A DNA stretch of 64,000 nucleotides from Desnuesiella massiliensis (GTDB lineage: Bacteria > Bacillota > Clostridia > Clostridiales > Clostridiaceae). Below the pieces are notes generated by a model. It searched no databases. It saw only the letters and a list, made by a program, of their open reading frames with translations, and was not told the origin of the DNA. Location: assembly GCF_001403615.1 (NCBI RefSeq), contig NZ_LN879454.1, forward strand, positions 62,001-126,000, read 5' to 3'. Both the position numbers and the translations under genes were made by a program. Shown here piece by piece: positions 8,070 to 16,291 of the stretch; position 1 is the stretch's first letter; the number at the start of each line of letters is the position of its first letter.

Positions 8070-8468
8070 ATGGTAAACAAGGTTATAAATATCAATGGTA
8101 ATTTAATAAAGGTAGCTATGGAAGGTGGAGCTTTCCATATAGTAAATGACCAAGCTTTTAGAGCCTACTTAAAGAAAGAAAAGCTAGCAGCTCTAAAGCT
8201 TTCTAGATATTTAAGAAAAAGTTATAGGGACTTTTTAGGTAAGGAATTTAAGGTTTCTAGTGGCTCTATGGTGGTAGAGATATATGCTCATTTATATCCA
8301 GGAGAATTTATGAAGGTTTTAACTAAGAGTAGATTTGTGCCAAATATAATTAAAAAATTTGCTCATAAAATTATTTTTCATACAGATATAATAGATATTG
8401 GAGAAAATGACGGTATACAAAGAGTAATATTTGACCCACTAGGTGGAGCTGTGAATTTGATATTGTAG
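8070..8468 (+). CDS. Conserved-looking protein of unknown function
   Basis: 132 residues from the ATG at 8070, chosen over the earlier in-frame ATG at 8031 because AAAGGGAG lies about 10 nt before it and the earlier one falls in the hairpin element. The protein is basic, without membrane segment or signal peptide. A short beta-rich start (VININGNLIKVAMEGGAFHIV) is followed by a helical lysine-rich middle and a beta-rich end. No family is recognised. It is a single gene between the hairpin element and a terminator. Confidence 0.65.
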   Translation: MVNKVININGNLIKVAMEGGAFHIVNDQAFRAYLKKEKLAALKLSRYLRKSYRDFLGKEFKVSSGSMVVEIYAHLYPGEFMKVLTKSRFVPNIIKKFAHKIIFHTDIIDIGENDGIQRVIFDPLGGAVNLIL

Positions 8469-8502
8469 GAGGAAGGAATGCTTCCTCCTTAGCTATTTTT
8501 TG
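8467..8502 (+). terminator. Terminator after the 8070 gene
   Basis: AGGAGGAAG (8467-8475) pairs with CTTCCTCCT (8481-8489) around a 5-nt loop; a T run follows at 8497. The stem overlaps the stop codon. Confidence 0.65.
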
Positions 8503-8561
8503 CAGATTCTTAATATAATGTATATATTTAGCCTTAAAATAGACCATACTTAGAGGTATAA

Positions 8562-8570
8562 TGGTATAAT
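8562..8570 (+). promoter_or_regulatory. Extended -10 promoter of surE
   Basis: TGGTATAAT is a perfect extended -10 element. Just downstream AAAACAGA (8573-8580) can pair with TCTGTTTT (8611-8618), followed by T residues. The surE leader may therefore contain an attenuator-like hairpin. Confidence 0.45.
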
Positions 8571-8660
8571 TAAAACAGACAGGTTTCCTGAATTAAAAAT
8601 TAATGTAAAATCTGTTTTTGATTTTGCATTGTAATATATTATAAGAAAGGCAGTGATTAT

Positions 8661-9413
8661 ATGAGATTATTAGTGGCAAATGATGATGGAATAGATGCAA
8701 AAGGTATATATACCTTGGTTAAGGAATTAGAAAAGGTTCATGAGGTTATAGTGGTGGCACCAAACAATCAGAGAAGCGCTTGCGGTCACTCTATTACCAT
8801 AACAAGTCCTATTATCATAAAGGCGTGTAAGCTAGAGGGAATAAAGTCAAAAGCATATTCCATAAGCGGTACTCCGGCAGATTGCGTAAGGATGGGCTTA
8901 GATATGCTGTCTGAGGGTAAAGTTGATATGGTGGTATCTGGTATAAATCGAGGATTAAATGTAGGTACCGATGTGATATATTCTGGTACTGTATCGGCGG
9001 CTATGGAAGCAGCTATATATGAAGTACCTTCCCTAGCGGTTTCACAAGAAACAAATGGAGATGAGGAGCAGTATGAGGTCGCAGCTAAGTATGCCCTAAA
9101 AGTATTAGAAATGCTTAAGGATAAGCCTCTAGGAGAAGATGTGGTGTTAAACTTAAATGTGCCCTTGTGCAGTGAAGAAGAAATAAAAGGTCTTAAGGTT
9201 TGTAAGGTAGGGAAAACAAGCTATAGACACAGTTACTTTGAATACGTAGATGAAAAGGGCAGAGGTTATAATGTTAGGGGAACTATGAATGAAAAGAAAT
9301 TTGAAGAAGATGATGTGGACTATATAAGAGAAAAATATGTTACTTTAACACCTTTACATTTTGATTTAACTAATTTCCAGCTGCTAAAGGCAGTAGAGGA
9401 TATTGTTAGGTAA
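8661..9413 (+). CDS. surE: 5'/3'-nucleotidase SurE
   Basis: 250 residues, normal for SurE. The metal-binding start RLLVANDDGIDAKGI (Asp8, Asp9), the loop APNNQRSACGHSIT with the conserved Asn and Ser, SGTPADCV and SGINRGLNVGTDVIYSGTVSAAMEA are all present. SurE removes phosphate from nucleoside monophosphates and short polyphosphates in the cytosol and is associated with stationary-phase survival. The start ATG follows AAGAAAGG. It is a single gene, bounded downstream by the family 1 palindrome. Confidence 0.95.
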   Translation: MRLLVANDDGIDAKGIYTLVKELEKVHEVIVVAPNNQRSACGHSITITSPIIIKACKLEGIKSKAYSISGTPADCVRMGLDMLSEGKVDMVVSGINRGLNVGTDVIYSGTVSAAMEAAIYEVPSLAVSQETNGDEEQYEVAAKYALKVLEMLKDKPLGEDVVLNLNVPLCSEEEIKGLKVCKVGKTSYRHSYFEYVDEKGRGYNVRGTMNEKKFEEDDVDYIREKYVTLTPLHFDLTNFQLLKAVEDIVR

Positions 9414-9602
9414 TGCACAATGAAGGAGGATTTTTCTCTACTTCTCTACGAAAAATCTACAATTGTATAATTTATTGTACTAAAAAAGCTTACGGCTAAA
9501 TATTAGCCGTAAGCTTTTTGTTATCGTATATTGAATTTTTTCTTAATGCAGTTAATAAGAACATCCTTAATTGTGAATTGTGCACTGTGCATTGTGAATT
9601 AA
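9413..9602. repeat. Palindromic element family 1, copy B
   Basis: Left arm with AATGCACAATG...GGAGGATTTTTCTC, a core hairpin AAGCTTACGGCTAA...TTAGCCGTAAGCTT (9488-9517), and a right arm ending in GTGCATTGTGAATT, which is the reverse complement of the family's left end. The core can terminate surE transcription. Confidence 0.75.
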
Positions 9603-9626
9603 TAAAAGTTGCCTTGCAACTTTTAT
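9601..9626 (-). terminator. Terminator of the pot operon
   Basis: AATAAAAGTTG / CAACTTTTATT stem with CCTTG-type loop. On the minus strand it directly follows the potCD stop and ends in TTTTATT. Confidence 0.6.
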
Positions 9627-11452
9627 TGTTTTACCTCGGACCAGATTGCATCGTAAAGCTTTATAGAATCCCCTATATCCTTAAGATATTCTCCTTTTTT
9701 AAGCTCTTCCTCTGGTGGGTATATTCCCTCATCCTCCATAATGCTCTTATCAATTAATGGATAAGCAGCGGTATTGGTGTTTCCATAAGGGAAAGCTTGG
9801 GATATCTCTGCACTTATTTCGGGCTCCATTAAGAAGTTCATAAATAGCTCTGCGGCCTTAACATTAGGAGCGTTCTTTGGTATTACAAAGTTATCCTGTT
9901 GAAGGAATAAACCTTCTTTTGGAATTACCATTTTTATATTTGGATTTTCTCTTTTTGCTAAGTTTCCTTCAGCACCCCAAGCAAAAATCATCTTTGCTTC
10001 ACCGTTTATTAAAGAGGTTTTAGGGCTGTCACTGTCATAGGCTTTAACATTTGCTTGAAGCTTTTTAAGCTCTTCCTTAGCCTTAGCGAGGGCTTCAGGG
10101 CTAGTTTCATTCAATGAATAGCCAAGCTTTTTAAGAGTCATTCCTATGATGACCCTTTCGTCATCTAAAAGGGTTATGGAGTTTTTAAAGTCACTTTTCC
10201 AAAGATCTGCATAGCTTGTTACGGCTCCATCTGGGACCTTTGAGGTATCTACGGCTATGATACCTGCTAACCACATATAAGGCACGCTATATTTATTTCC
10301 TTTATCAAAGGGTAGATTTAAAAATTGAGAGCCTATATTTTTAAGGTTAGGAAGATTGTCTTTATTTATTTCTCGAATTATGCCTTGCTTTATCAGTATT
10401 TCCACCATAAAATCACTGGCTACAGCTATGTCGTATTGAGCTCCTCCAGCCATAAGCTTTGCTAGCATTTCTTCATTGGAGGAGAAGGTGCTGTAATTTA
10501 CCTTGATGTTATAAGTTTCCTCAAACTTGTCTATAACGGACTGAGGCAAATATTCAGACCAGTTAAAAACATTTAGAACTTCCTTTGGAGCTACCTTTTT
10601 ACCAGCGGACCAAAAGCCATAGCCTAGGGTGCTCACTATTAAAAATAAGGAAGCTAGTATAATAGAAATCTTCTTTGTATTTAAATGCACATTACGAAGC
10701 ATTACGGATAGTCCAATAGCTACTAAAGTAAATAGCAGTATAATGGTAGATAATGCATTTATTTCAGGGGTAACTCCGAACTTCACCATGGAGAACACCT
10801 TTAAAGGTAAGGTGGTACTGCCTGGCGCTGCTACGAAGAAGCTTATGATAACATCATCTAGGGATAATGTAAAAGCAAGAAGGCCGCCGGCTACTATACC
10901 AGGAGCTATTATTGGTAAAGTAATCTTAAAAAAGGTCTGAGCAGGGGTAGCCCCTAAATCTGCCGCAGCTTCTTCGAGAGATCTATCAAAATCATCTAAT
11001 CTTGTTTTAACTACGCTTATAACATAGGACACGCTAAAGGTAATATGAGCTATAATCAAGGAAGTCATACCTAAAGGAATGTCTACCATGGCGAAGAAGG
11101 CTAATAAGGATATACCCATTACTATCTCAGGAATTACTAAAGGGATATATAGCAGGGTATCCAATAAATTTTTGCCCTTAAATTTATAGCGATATAAGCC
11201 TATGGAGGCTAAAGTACCTATGATAACAGAAAATATGGTGCTGGCAAAGGCTACAATAAAAGAGTTTCTTAAAGCCTCTAAAATACCTACATTTCCCATT
11301 AAACTCTTGTACCATTTGAAAGTAAATCCTGTCCACTGAACATTTAGCTTTGACTCATTAAAGGAGAAGGCTATAAGCACCAGGATGGGTATATATAGGA
11401 ACATATACATCAAAAATGCATATAAATTTTTTAACACACTCTTTTTCTTCAT
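9623..11452 (-). CDS. potCD: Spermidine/putrescine ABC transporter, fused permease and substrate-binding protein
   Basis: 609 residues made of two proteins normally encoded separately. Residues 1-260 are a PotC-type permease with six membrane segments and an EAA loop (EEAAADLGATPAQTFFKITLP). A last membrane segment (about 264-284) then anchors a PotD-type periplasmic-binding domain (about 290-609, NWSEYLPQSVIDKFEETY ... MAGGAQYDIAVASDFM). In a Gram-positive cell the fusion ties the binding protein to the channel, replacing a lipoprotein anchor. It lies 2 bp after potB in the potA-potB-potCD operon. Such fusions are known in clostridia. Confidence 0.93.
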   Translation of the reverse strand: MKKKSVLKNLYAFLMYMFLYIPILVLIAFSFNESKLNVQWTGFTFKWYKSLMGNVGILEALRNSFIVAFASTIFSVIIGTLASIGLYRYKFKGKNLLDTLLYIPLVIPEIVMGISLLAFFAMVDIPLGMTSLIIAHITFSVSYVISVVKTRLDDFDRSLEEAAADLGATPAQTFFKITLPIIAPGIVAGGLLAFTLSLDDVIISFFVAAPGSTTLPLKVFSMVKFGVTPEINALSTIILLFTLVAIGLSVMLRNVHLNTKKISIILASLFLIVSTLGYGFWSAGKKVAPKEVLNVFNWSEYLPQSVIDKFEETYNIKVNYSTFSSNEEMLAKLMAGGAQYDIAVASDFMVEILIKQGIIREINKDNLPNLKNIGSQFLNLPFDKGNKYSVPYMWLAGIIAVDTSKVPDGAVTSYADLWKSDFKNSITLLDDERVIIGMTLKKLGYSLNETSPEALAKAKEELKKLQANVKAYDSDSPKTSLINGEAKMIFAWGAEGNLAKRENPNIKMVIPKEGLFLQQDNFVIPKNAPNVKAAELFMNFLMEPEISAEISQAFPYGNTNTAAYPLIDKSIMEDEGIYPPEEELKKGEYLKDIGDSIKLYDAIWSEVKQ

Positions 11453-11454
11453 TC

Positions 11455-12345
11455 CTATAACACCCCGCTTTTCTCTTTAGTGCCGCCTAGCTTTGTATAT
11501 AGGGACATAAATAATATCATAACTATTATAAGTACTACAGATATGGCAGATCCAAAGGGCCAATCTCTAGCAGTAAGGAACTGATTTTTTATAAGGTTGC
11601 TCATGAGTACTACCTTGCTTCCACCCATAAGATCTGTTATAAAAAACAGTCCTAAAGTAGGCACGAATACTAGTAAGGAACCAGACAATATTCCACCCTT
11701 AGTAAGGGGCAGAGTTATCTTTAAAAAGGCCTTTAGTGGGCTGGCTCCTAAATCCTTGGCAGCCTCAATAAATCTCATGTCCAGCTTCTCAATGGAAGAA
11801 TATAGAGGAAGCACCATAAAGGGAAACATCATATAAAGCATCCCGATCATTACTGCAGTGTCATTATACATAAGTTTTAAAGGTTCCCTTATTATGCCAA
11901 TGTATAGCAAAAATGAATTTAGCAAGCCCTCTGTTCTTAATAGTATTATCATGGCATAGGTTCTAATTAAAGAATTTGTCCAAAAGGGTAATATTATCAA
12001 AAGCAGTAAAAAAGGCTTAAACTTCTTTTTCGCTTTTGCAATAATAAAGGCAAAGGGATAACCGAATACTAAACACAGTATAGTAGTAAATAGTGCTATG
12101 AGTACTGAGTTAATAAATATTTTTATATACAAAGGATTTATCAGCTTTGTGTAATTGCTTAAGGTAAAGGTATATATTATATCCCCTACTTCACCTCTAG
12201 TACAAAAGCTTACCACCACTATGAACATTAAAGGAACTAAAAAGAAAGCTAACATCCATAATATTATAGGCAATAGGGTTAAAGCTGGTCCTATTATTTT
12301 TTTTGGTGAATGAGCTAATTTTTTTATGGAGATTTTTTCAGTCAT
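11455..12345 (-). CDS. potB: Spermidine/putrescine ABC transporter permease PotB
   Basis: 296 residues with six membrane segments and the permease coupling loop EAAKDLGASPLKAFLKITLPLTKGG (about 195-220), which contacts the ATPase PotA. It forms the membrane channel together with the PotC half of the downstream fusion. The start follows an AAGGAGGGG site 13 bp after potA, and the gene ends 2 bp before potCD, so the three genes are one operon. Confidence 0.93.
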   Translation of the reverse strand: MTEKISIKKLAHSPKKIIGPALTLLPIILWMLAFFLVPLMFIVVVSFCTRGEVGDIIYTFTLSNYTKLINPLYIKIFINSVLIALFTTILCLVFGYPFAFIIAKAKKKFKPFLLLLIILPFWTNSLIRTYAMIILLRTEGLLNSFLLYIGIIREPLKLMYNDTAVMIGMLYMMFPFMVLPLYSSIEKLDMRFIEAAKDLGASPLKAFLKITLPLTKGGILSGSLLVFVPTLGLFFITDLMGGSKVVLMSNLIKNQFLTARDWPFGSAISVVLIIVMILFMSLYTKLGGTKEKSGVL

Positions 12346-12358
12346 GTAAATCCCCTCC

Positions 12359-13444
12359 TTAAGCTCTAATTACAATGGTATGAACTGATTTCCAAGTGGC
12401 ATAAATCGGTTCCTTATCATTCTTAAAGTTGAAATTTTGTCCTATAGGTTCATTAACAGTGATCTCTCTTCCATTTTTCATAGTAAGCACTGTTTTTATA
12501 GAGGAGCCTGTATATATTCTTTCCTTGAAAGTACACTGAAGATATACATCGTCTTCTTCAAATTGTTCTTTTATTTTTATTCTTTCCGGTCTTACGGATA
12601 CGGTAAATTTATCTCCTAAGGTATAAGCGAAATTAGGTATTCTTATGATATCATCCTCTATAGGAAGGTGAAGAAGTACCTCACGATCCTTAACCTTTGT
12701 TACCTCTCCTTCAAGAAGGTTTGTCTCTCCTAAGAAGTTTGCTACGAACTTTGTTGTGGGCTTTTCATAAAGCTCTTCTGGAGTGCCTACCTGCTCGATA
12801 ATTCCACCGTTCATAACAACGATTCTATCGGACATAGTAAGAGCTTCCTCTTGATCGTGAGTTACAAATACAAAGGTTATACCTAATTTTTTCTGAAGAT
12901 GCTTTAATTCCAGCTGCATCTGTTTTCTAAGTTTTAAATCCAGGGCTGCTAACGGTTCATCCAAAAGTAATACTTTAGGATTATTAACTATGGCTCTAGC
13001 AATAGCTACACGCTGCATCTGACCACCACTTAACTGAGAAGGCATCCTATTTTCGTAGCCTTCTAACTGTACCATTTTCAACATCTCAGATACTTTAATT
13101 TTAATCTCTTCCTTCGGTGTGTTTTTCATCTTTAGACCAAAGGCAATATTATGAAATATGGTCATGTGAGGAAATAAAGCATAGTTTTGAAATACCGTGT
13201 TTACACTTCTCTCATGGGGTGCTTTATACGTTATATCCTCACCTTCAATTAAAATTCTACCGCTGTTTGGTGTTTCAAAACCAGCGATCATACGTAATGT
13301 GGTAGTTTTGCCACAACCGCTTGGACCCAGTAAAGTCAAAAATTCTCCTTTTTTAATATCTAGGTTCAGATTTTTAACTACTGCTTCCTCTGAATCAAAA
13401 CTTTTACTAACCTGTGCCAACTGAACAAAAACATCCCCTGTCAC
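12359..13444 (-). CDS. potA: Spermidine/putrescine ABC transporter ATPase PotA
   Basis: 361 residues. Walker A GPSGCGKT is at 40-47, the ABC signature LSGGQ at 138-142, Walker B LLLDEP around 159-164, followed by the His-loop VTHDQEEA and a C-terminal TOBE domain (about 240-361) that is typical of polyamine/iron-type ATPases. It drives polyamine import through PotB and PotCD. The start is GTG at 13444, about 9 nt after AAGGAG. The first gene of the operon; a perfect 14-bp inverted repeat lies about 115 bp upstream. Confidence 0.95.
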   Translation of the reverse strand: MTGDVFVQLAQVSKSFDSEEAVVKNLNLDIKKGEFLTLLGPSGCGKTTTLRMIAGFETPNSGRILIEGEDITYKAPHERSVNTVFQNYALFPHMTIFHNIAFGLKMKNTPKEEIKIKVSEMLKMVQLEGYENRMPSQLSGGQMQRVAIARAIVNNPKVLLLDEPLAALDLKLRKQMQLELKHLQKKLGITFVFVTHDQEEALTMSDRIVVMNGGIIEQVGTPEELYEKPTTKFVANFLGETNLLEGEVTKVKDREVLLHLPIEDDIIRIPNFAYTLGDKFTVSVRPERIKIKEQFEEDDVYLQCTFKERIYTGSSIKTVLTMKNGREITVNEPIGQNFNFKNDKEPIYATWKSVHTIVIRA

Positions 13445-13560
13445 ACCTTAACAACTCCTTTTTTAAAAAATTTTTACAAAAAAAATAAAAACTCCTTATT
13501 TTATAAATAAACACTGAATGCTTATCCAAAAACAAACAATAAAGAGATTTATTAAATGGG

Positions 13561-13605
13561 GTTATAAATATGCAAGAAAATGTAAGTGTTGTGCATATTT
13601 ATAAC
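13561..13605. promoter_or_regulatory. 14-bp perfect inverted repeat upstream of potA
   Basis: GTTATAAATATGCA (13561-13574) and its exact reverse complement (13592-13605) flank a 17-nt spacer. It lies in the 487-bp AT-rich gap between potA and the cold-shock gene and may be an operator for the polyamine operon or a leader hairpin. The remainder of 13445-13931 shows no gene. Confidence 0.5.
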
Positions 13606-13931
13606 TGCAATAAAATATAACATAAAAATCTTAGGAATTCAATGCTAAATTGCAAATTTTTTTGTTAAAATTTTAATGAAAATCTACATAAAAATACTAT
13701 AAATTTTGCATAATTATTCATAAACCTTTTAAGTGTGTTTCATAAATGTAAGCTATATGGAAAGATGACATAATAGAGAAAGTGAAAATAATAAGTATAT
13801 TTATGCAAAATAATATAAAAAAATCAGGGAATAATATTTTCGTAACAAAAAATAATTCTAATTTTTATAATGATAATATATTTTATGAGGAATTAAGAAT
13901 TATAAAATTGCAAAAAATAGGAGTGATAGTA

Positions 13932-14138
13932 TTGTACACTGGTATAGTAAAATGGTTTGATAATGAAAAGGGTTATGGTTTTATTTCTGGAAATGATGGA
14001 AAGGATGTTTTTGTACATCATACTCAGGTTAAGGAAAAAAATCATAATAAGGATTTGCATGAAGGGCAGCAGGTGATGTTTGATATAGTAGAAAAAGAAA
14101 AAGGCCCTCAAGCCATTAATGTTCAAAAGATGGATTAG
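13932..14138 (+). CDS. Cold-shock protein (CspA family)
   Basis: 68 residues from TTG at 13932, chosen because AGGAG (13919-13923) lies 8 nt before it and the protein then begins right at the conserved TGIVKWFDNEKGYGFI. The in-frame extension back to 13782 is AT-rich, has no ribosome site and is not part of the family. RNP1 (KGYGFI) and RNP2 (DVFVHH) nucleic-acid-binding motifs are intact. It acts as an RNA chaperone in the cytosol. The long upstream AT-rich stretch may serve as a cold-responsive leader. Confidence 0.92.
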   Translation: MYTGIVKWFDNEKGYGFISGNDGKDVFVHHTQVKEKNHNKDLHEGQQVMFDIVEKEKGPQAINVQKMD

Positions 14139-14140
14139 TT

Positions 14141-14240
14141 ATAGGAAACGCTACGAAAACTTAATTTATACATGTTCCAAAATGGCAGCATTAAGCCATT
14201 ATGGTACATGTATAAATTAATAGTTGAAGTTGTTTCCTTA
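14141..14240. repeat. Palindromic element family 3, copy 1
   Basis: About 100 bp with ends ATAGGAAAC/GTTTCCTTAT and long arms TTAATTTATACATG/CATGTATAAATTAA around AAATGGC...GCCATTATGG. The same sequence in inverse orientation occurs at 47371-47473 with several differences. It abuts a family 2 element. Confidence 0.7.
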
Positions 14241-14345
14241 TAGGAGGATGTGAAAAAAGGTGCTCTATAGGTTTCCCTACGCCGCGCGTGGAGCTCCACG
14301 AGCGGCCCGTGAAAAAGAATACCTATGTTTTTCACATCCTCCTAT
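14240..14345. repeat. Palindromic element family 2, copy 1
   Basis: 106-bp element with terminal arms ATAGGAGGATGTGAAAAA / TTTTTCACATCCTCCTAT and a GC-rich centre with a CGTGGAGCTCCACG palindrome. A copy with the same length and about 90 percent identity by eye is at 33761-33866. Confidence 0.8.
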
Positions 14346-14348
14346 AGG

Positions 14349-14386
14349 TACCAGCAGCTCGCTGAAGTTAAAGCGAGAGCTGGCAT
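14349..14386. repeat. GC-rich hairpin at the 3' end of the activator gene
   Basis: CCAGCAGCTCGCT pairs with AGCGAGAGCTGG across a short loop. It encodes, on the minus strand, the last residues and stop of the gene at 14368, so the gene's end is made of inserted palindromic sequence. It may act as that gene's terminator. Confidence 0.5.
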
Positions 14387-15960
14387 CTTAAATAATTAAT
14401 AAATAGGTTTAGAAAAAGGATCTCTGAGTTTATTAGGTTTATATTGTAGACTTTTTCTATTAGAGACTTTAATGCTAGGGCATATTGATGGTTTTGTGAG
14501 TGTAAGACTTTTAGTTTTGCTAAAGACTTTGTACAATTAATGTTCATTATAGAGTTTCTTTCATATATCATATCAAGATGTATATGAAAGAAATTTTTTA
14601 TTATATCATCGCTAAGGATATCCTTTATTTCATGTAAGGATTCATTAAAAGCATCAATTAGTTCATCGAAGGCTCTGGTGTTTAAATTATGATTATAATT
14701 TGACATATTCTCAATTACGGTGGTTAGGTATCCATTAAAATAGTTGTTAGCCTTATCTAGGCTAGGAGAGTTTAAAGAAAGCTCAATGGAAACCTCTCTT
14801 AGAAGCTTTTTGTAGCTTTCTATGATGGTATATCTTTTCTTCAAATAGGAATGACTTGTTATTACATTATCTTTGTCATATTTGAAATAGCCATCCAGTC
14901 TATCTAGTGAGTTCAAGAGTTCTCTTTCCTTAGCTAATGGAGTGTGTAGATATTTAGTTAATCTTTCATTTAAATCAGGACTGTTTATTTTTATTTGCTT
15001 CTTATTATTTATGGAGTAATCAGCATAAGCATTTGCAGCAGCTAGCTTTAAGTCGTTTTGAAGCTGACCGATATTGTAAGGACAATCATAGGACAGAAAA
15101 GCAAGCATAGAATTATAGGATATATAAATAGGAAGATTAAAGCGTAGGCTTTCTTGTCTTATAATATATTCAATCAATGTGAGCCTTTCCTCTATGGAAC
15201 GATCCTTTAAGCTAGGCAGATTGATTTTTACTGGAATTCTTCTTATGAAGGTTTCCAGCAAGGAGCTATTAGCATCCTTATTGGTAGCACAAATTATTCT
15301 AGCGCTAGATTTTATAGTGTGCTTTGAATCACCAAATCTGTTAAAGCAGCCGGTATCCATAAAAATAAATAGCATTTCCTGACCTTCGCTAGGCAAGCTA
15401 TGAATCTCATCTAAAAAAAGTATTCCGCCATCCGCTTGTTCAATTAAACCAATCCTATCTTCGGTAGCCCCTGTATAGGTACCTTTCTTAACACCAAATA
15501 AATGGGCAGATAGAAGCTGAACATTATTAGCATAGTCAGAGCAGTTAAAATGTATAAAAGGCATCTTGTCAGCCCTATTTAAGGAATTTGCATATTCATG
15601 CATGAGCCTGGCAAATAGGCTCTTACCTACACCAGTTTCTCCTAAGATAATACAGTTCATTCCATTAGGCGGATATAAAATAGCAGTTTTAGCTAGCTTT
15701 ATAGAAGGAATTAAAGAGGGATAAAGTTCTGCTAGCTGATCAAGGCTTTCGATATTAGAAGTATTAAAATTATTCTTTAAGTGATATTTAACAGGTCTGC
15801 CATTATCTTTATAAAGGATATCCTTCTTTACTAGTTCATTTAAGGCTCTACTAACATTACACCTCTCAAGCTTAAGAAAGGAAGCTAGATCTTGAGTGGT
15901 AACGCCCTCTTGAGCAGCTAAGGTTTTAACCGCGTCTAAAATAATATCTATTTTTTTCAT
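14368..15960 (-). CDS. LevR-like sigma-54-dependent PTS activator, apparently truncated
   Basis: 530 residues: N-terminal winged helix (1-65), then a sigma-54 AAA+ domain with Walker A GETGVGKS (about 106-113), a GTYTGA loop (GAYTGA/GAFTGA in relatives) and Walker B ILFLDEI, then one PTS regulation domain (about 400-525, with HIHLDMIYERNS). LevR/ManR-type activators usually continue with EIIA-, EIIB-like and a second PRD to about 900 residues; these are missing here and the last residues are encoded in a palindrome. It is divergent from a PTS operon with a -24/-12 promoter, its evident target. Whether it remains active is unknown. Confidence 0.82.
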   Translation of the reverse strand: MKKIDIILDAVKTLAAQEGVTTQDLASFLKLERCNVSRALNELVKKDILYKDNGRPVKYHLKNNFNTSNIESLDQLAELYPSLIPSIKLAKTAILYPPNGMNCIILGETGVGKSLFARLMHEYANSLNRADKMPFIHFNCSDYANNVQLLSAHLFGVKKGTYTGATEDRIGLIEQADGGILFLDEIHSLPSEGQEMLFIFMDTGCFNRFGDSKHTIKSSARIICATNKDANSSLLETFIRRIPVKINLPSLKDRSIEERLTLIEYIIRQESLRFNLPIYISYNSMLAFLSYDCPYNIGQLQNDLKLAAANAYADYSINNKKQIKINSPDLNERLTKYLHTPLAKERELLNSLDRLDGYFKYDKDNVITSHSYLKKRYTIIESYKKLLREVSIELSLNSPSLDKANNYFNGYLTTVIENMSNYNHNLNTRAFDELIDAFNESLHEIKDILSDDIIKNFFHIHLDMIYERNSIMNINCTKSLAKLKVLHSQNHQYALALKSLIEKVYNINLINSEILFLNLFINYLRCQLSL

Positions 15961-16004
15961 TTATCCATCAAATCCTTTCTAAGGTGTGTGTAAATAATAT
16001 GAAT

Positions 16005-16094
16005 TTAGTGTATAAATTATATGTCATATACTATACACTAGTGAAATTAATGTATAAAAGTATTAAAATTAAATTCGATTTACTACACACTAAT
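16005..16094. promoter_or_regulatory. Candidate upstream activator sites
   Basis: TAGTGTATA (16006-16014) and TATACACTA (16032-16040) form an inverted repeat. A further CACACTAATT half-site lies at 16086-16095 and a GTGTGT cluster at 15984. They sit about 90-170 bp before the sigma-54 promoter, where an enhancer-binding protein would bind. Confidence 0.45.
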
Positions 16095-16170
16095 TCCTTC
16101 TTTTAAAAAGATATATTTTAAATCATTGAAAAGTAAAGGTTTTCAGTGCGGTGTTAAGCTTTTTTATGTA

Positions 16171-16187
16171 TTGGCATGGTGATTGCT
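16171..16187 (+). promoter_or_regulatory. Sigma-54 (-24/-12) promoter of the PTS operon
   Basis: TTGGCATG at 16171-16178 and TTGCT at 16183-16187 have the exact GG-N10-GC spacing of RpoN promoters, with one mismatch to TGGCAC. Predicted transcription start is about 16197, just before the hairpin element at 16202. Confidence 0.8.
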
Positions 16188-16201
16188 ATATATTAAAGCA
16201 T

Positions 16202-16270
16202 AAGGCATCGTAAAAAAATTAGTCAAATAGACGAGTAGACTGATCAGTTATTGTTTTGGGGATGTCTAAA
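16202..16270 (+). other. GGCAT...ATGYC hairpin element, copy 2
   Basis: Related to copy 1 at 7969: AAGGCATCGTAAAAAAATTAG, the loop with ACGAGTAGAC and a closing GGATGTCTAAA. Inner stem pairs differ from copy 1 but mostly remain paired. It would be the first transcribed sequence of the sigma-54 operon. Confidence 0.5.
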
Positions 16271-16291
16271 GGTAAAGGAGGAATGTGACAT

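Noticed and set aside
9518..9757. 79-codon plus-strand frame
   Set aside because: Consists of repeat family 1 sequence and the antisense end of potCD.
13782..13931. N-terminal extension of the cold-shock protein
   Set aside because: AT-rich, no ribosome site, absent from the family; TTG at 13932 has a good site and gives the standard protein.
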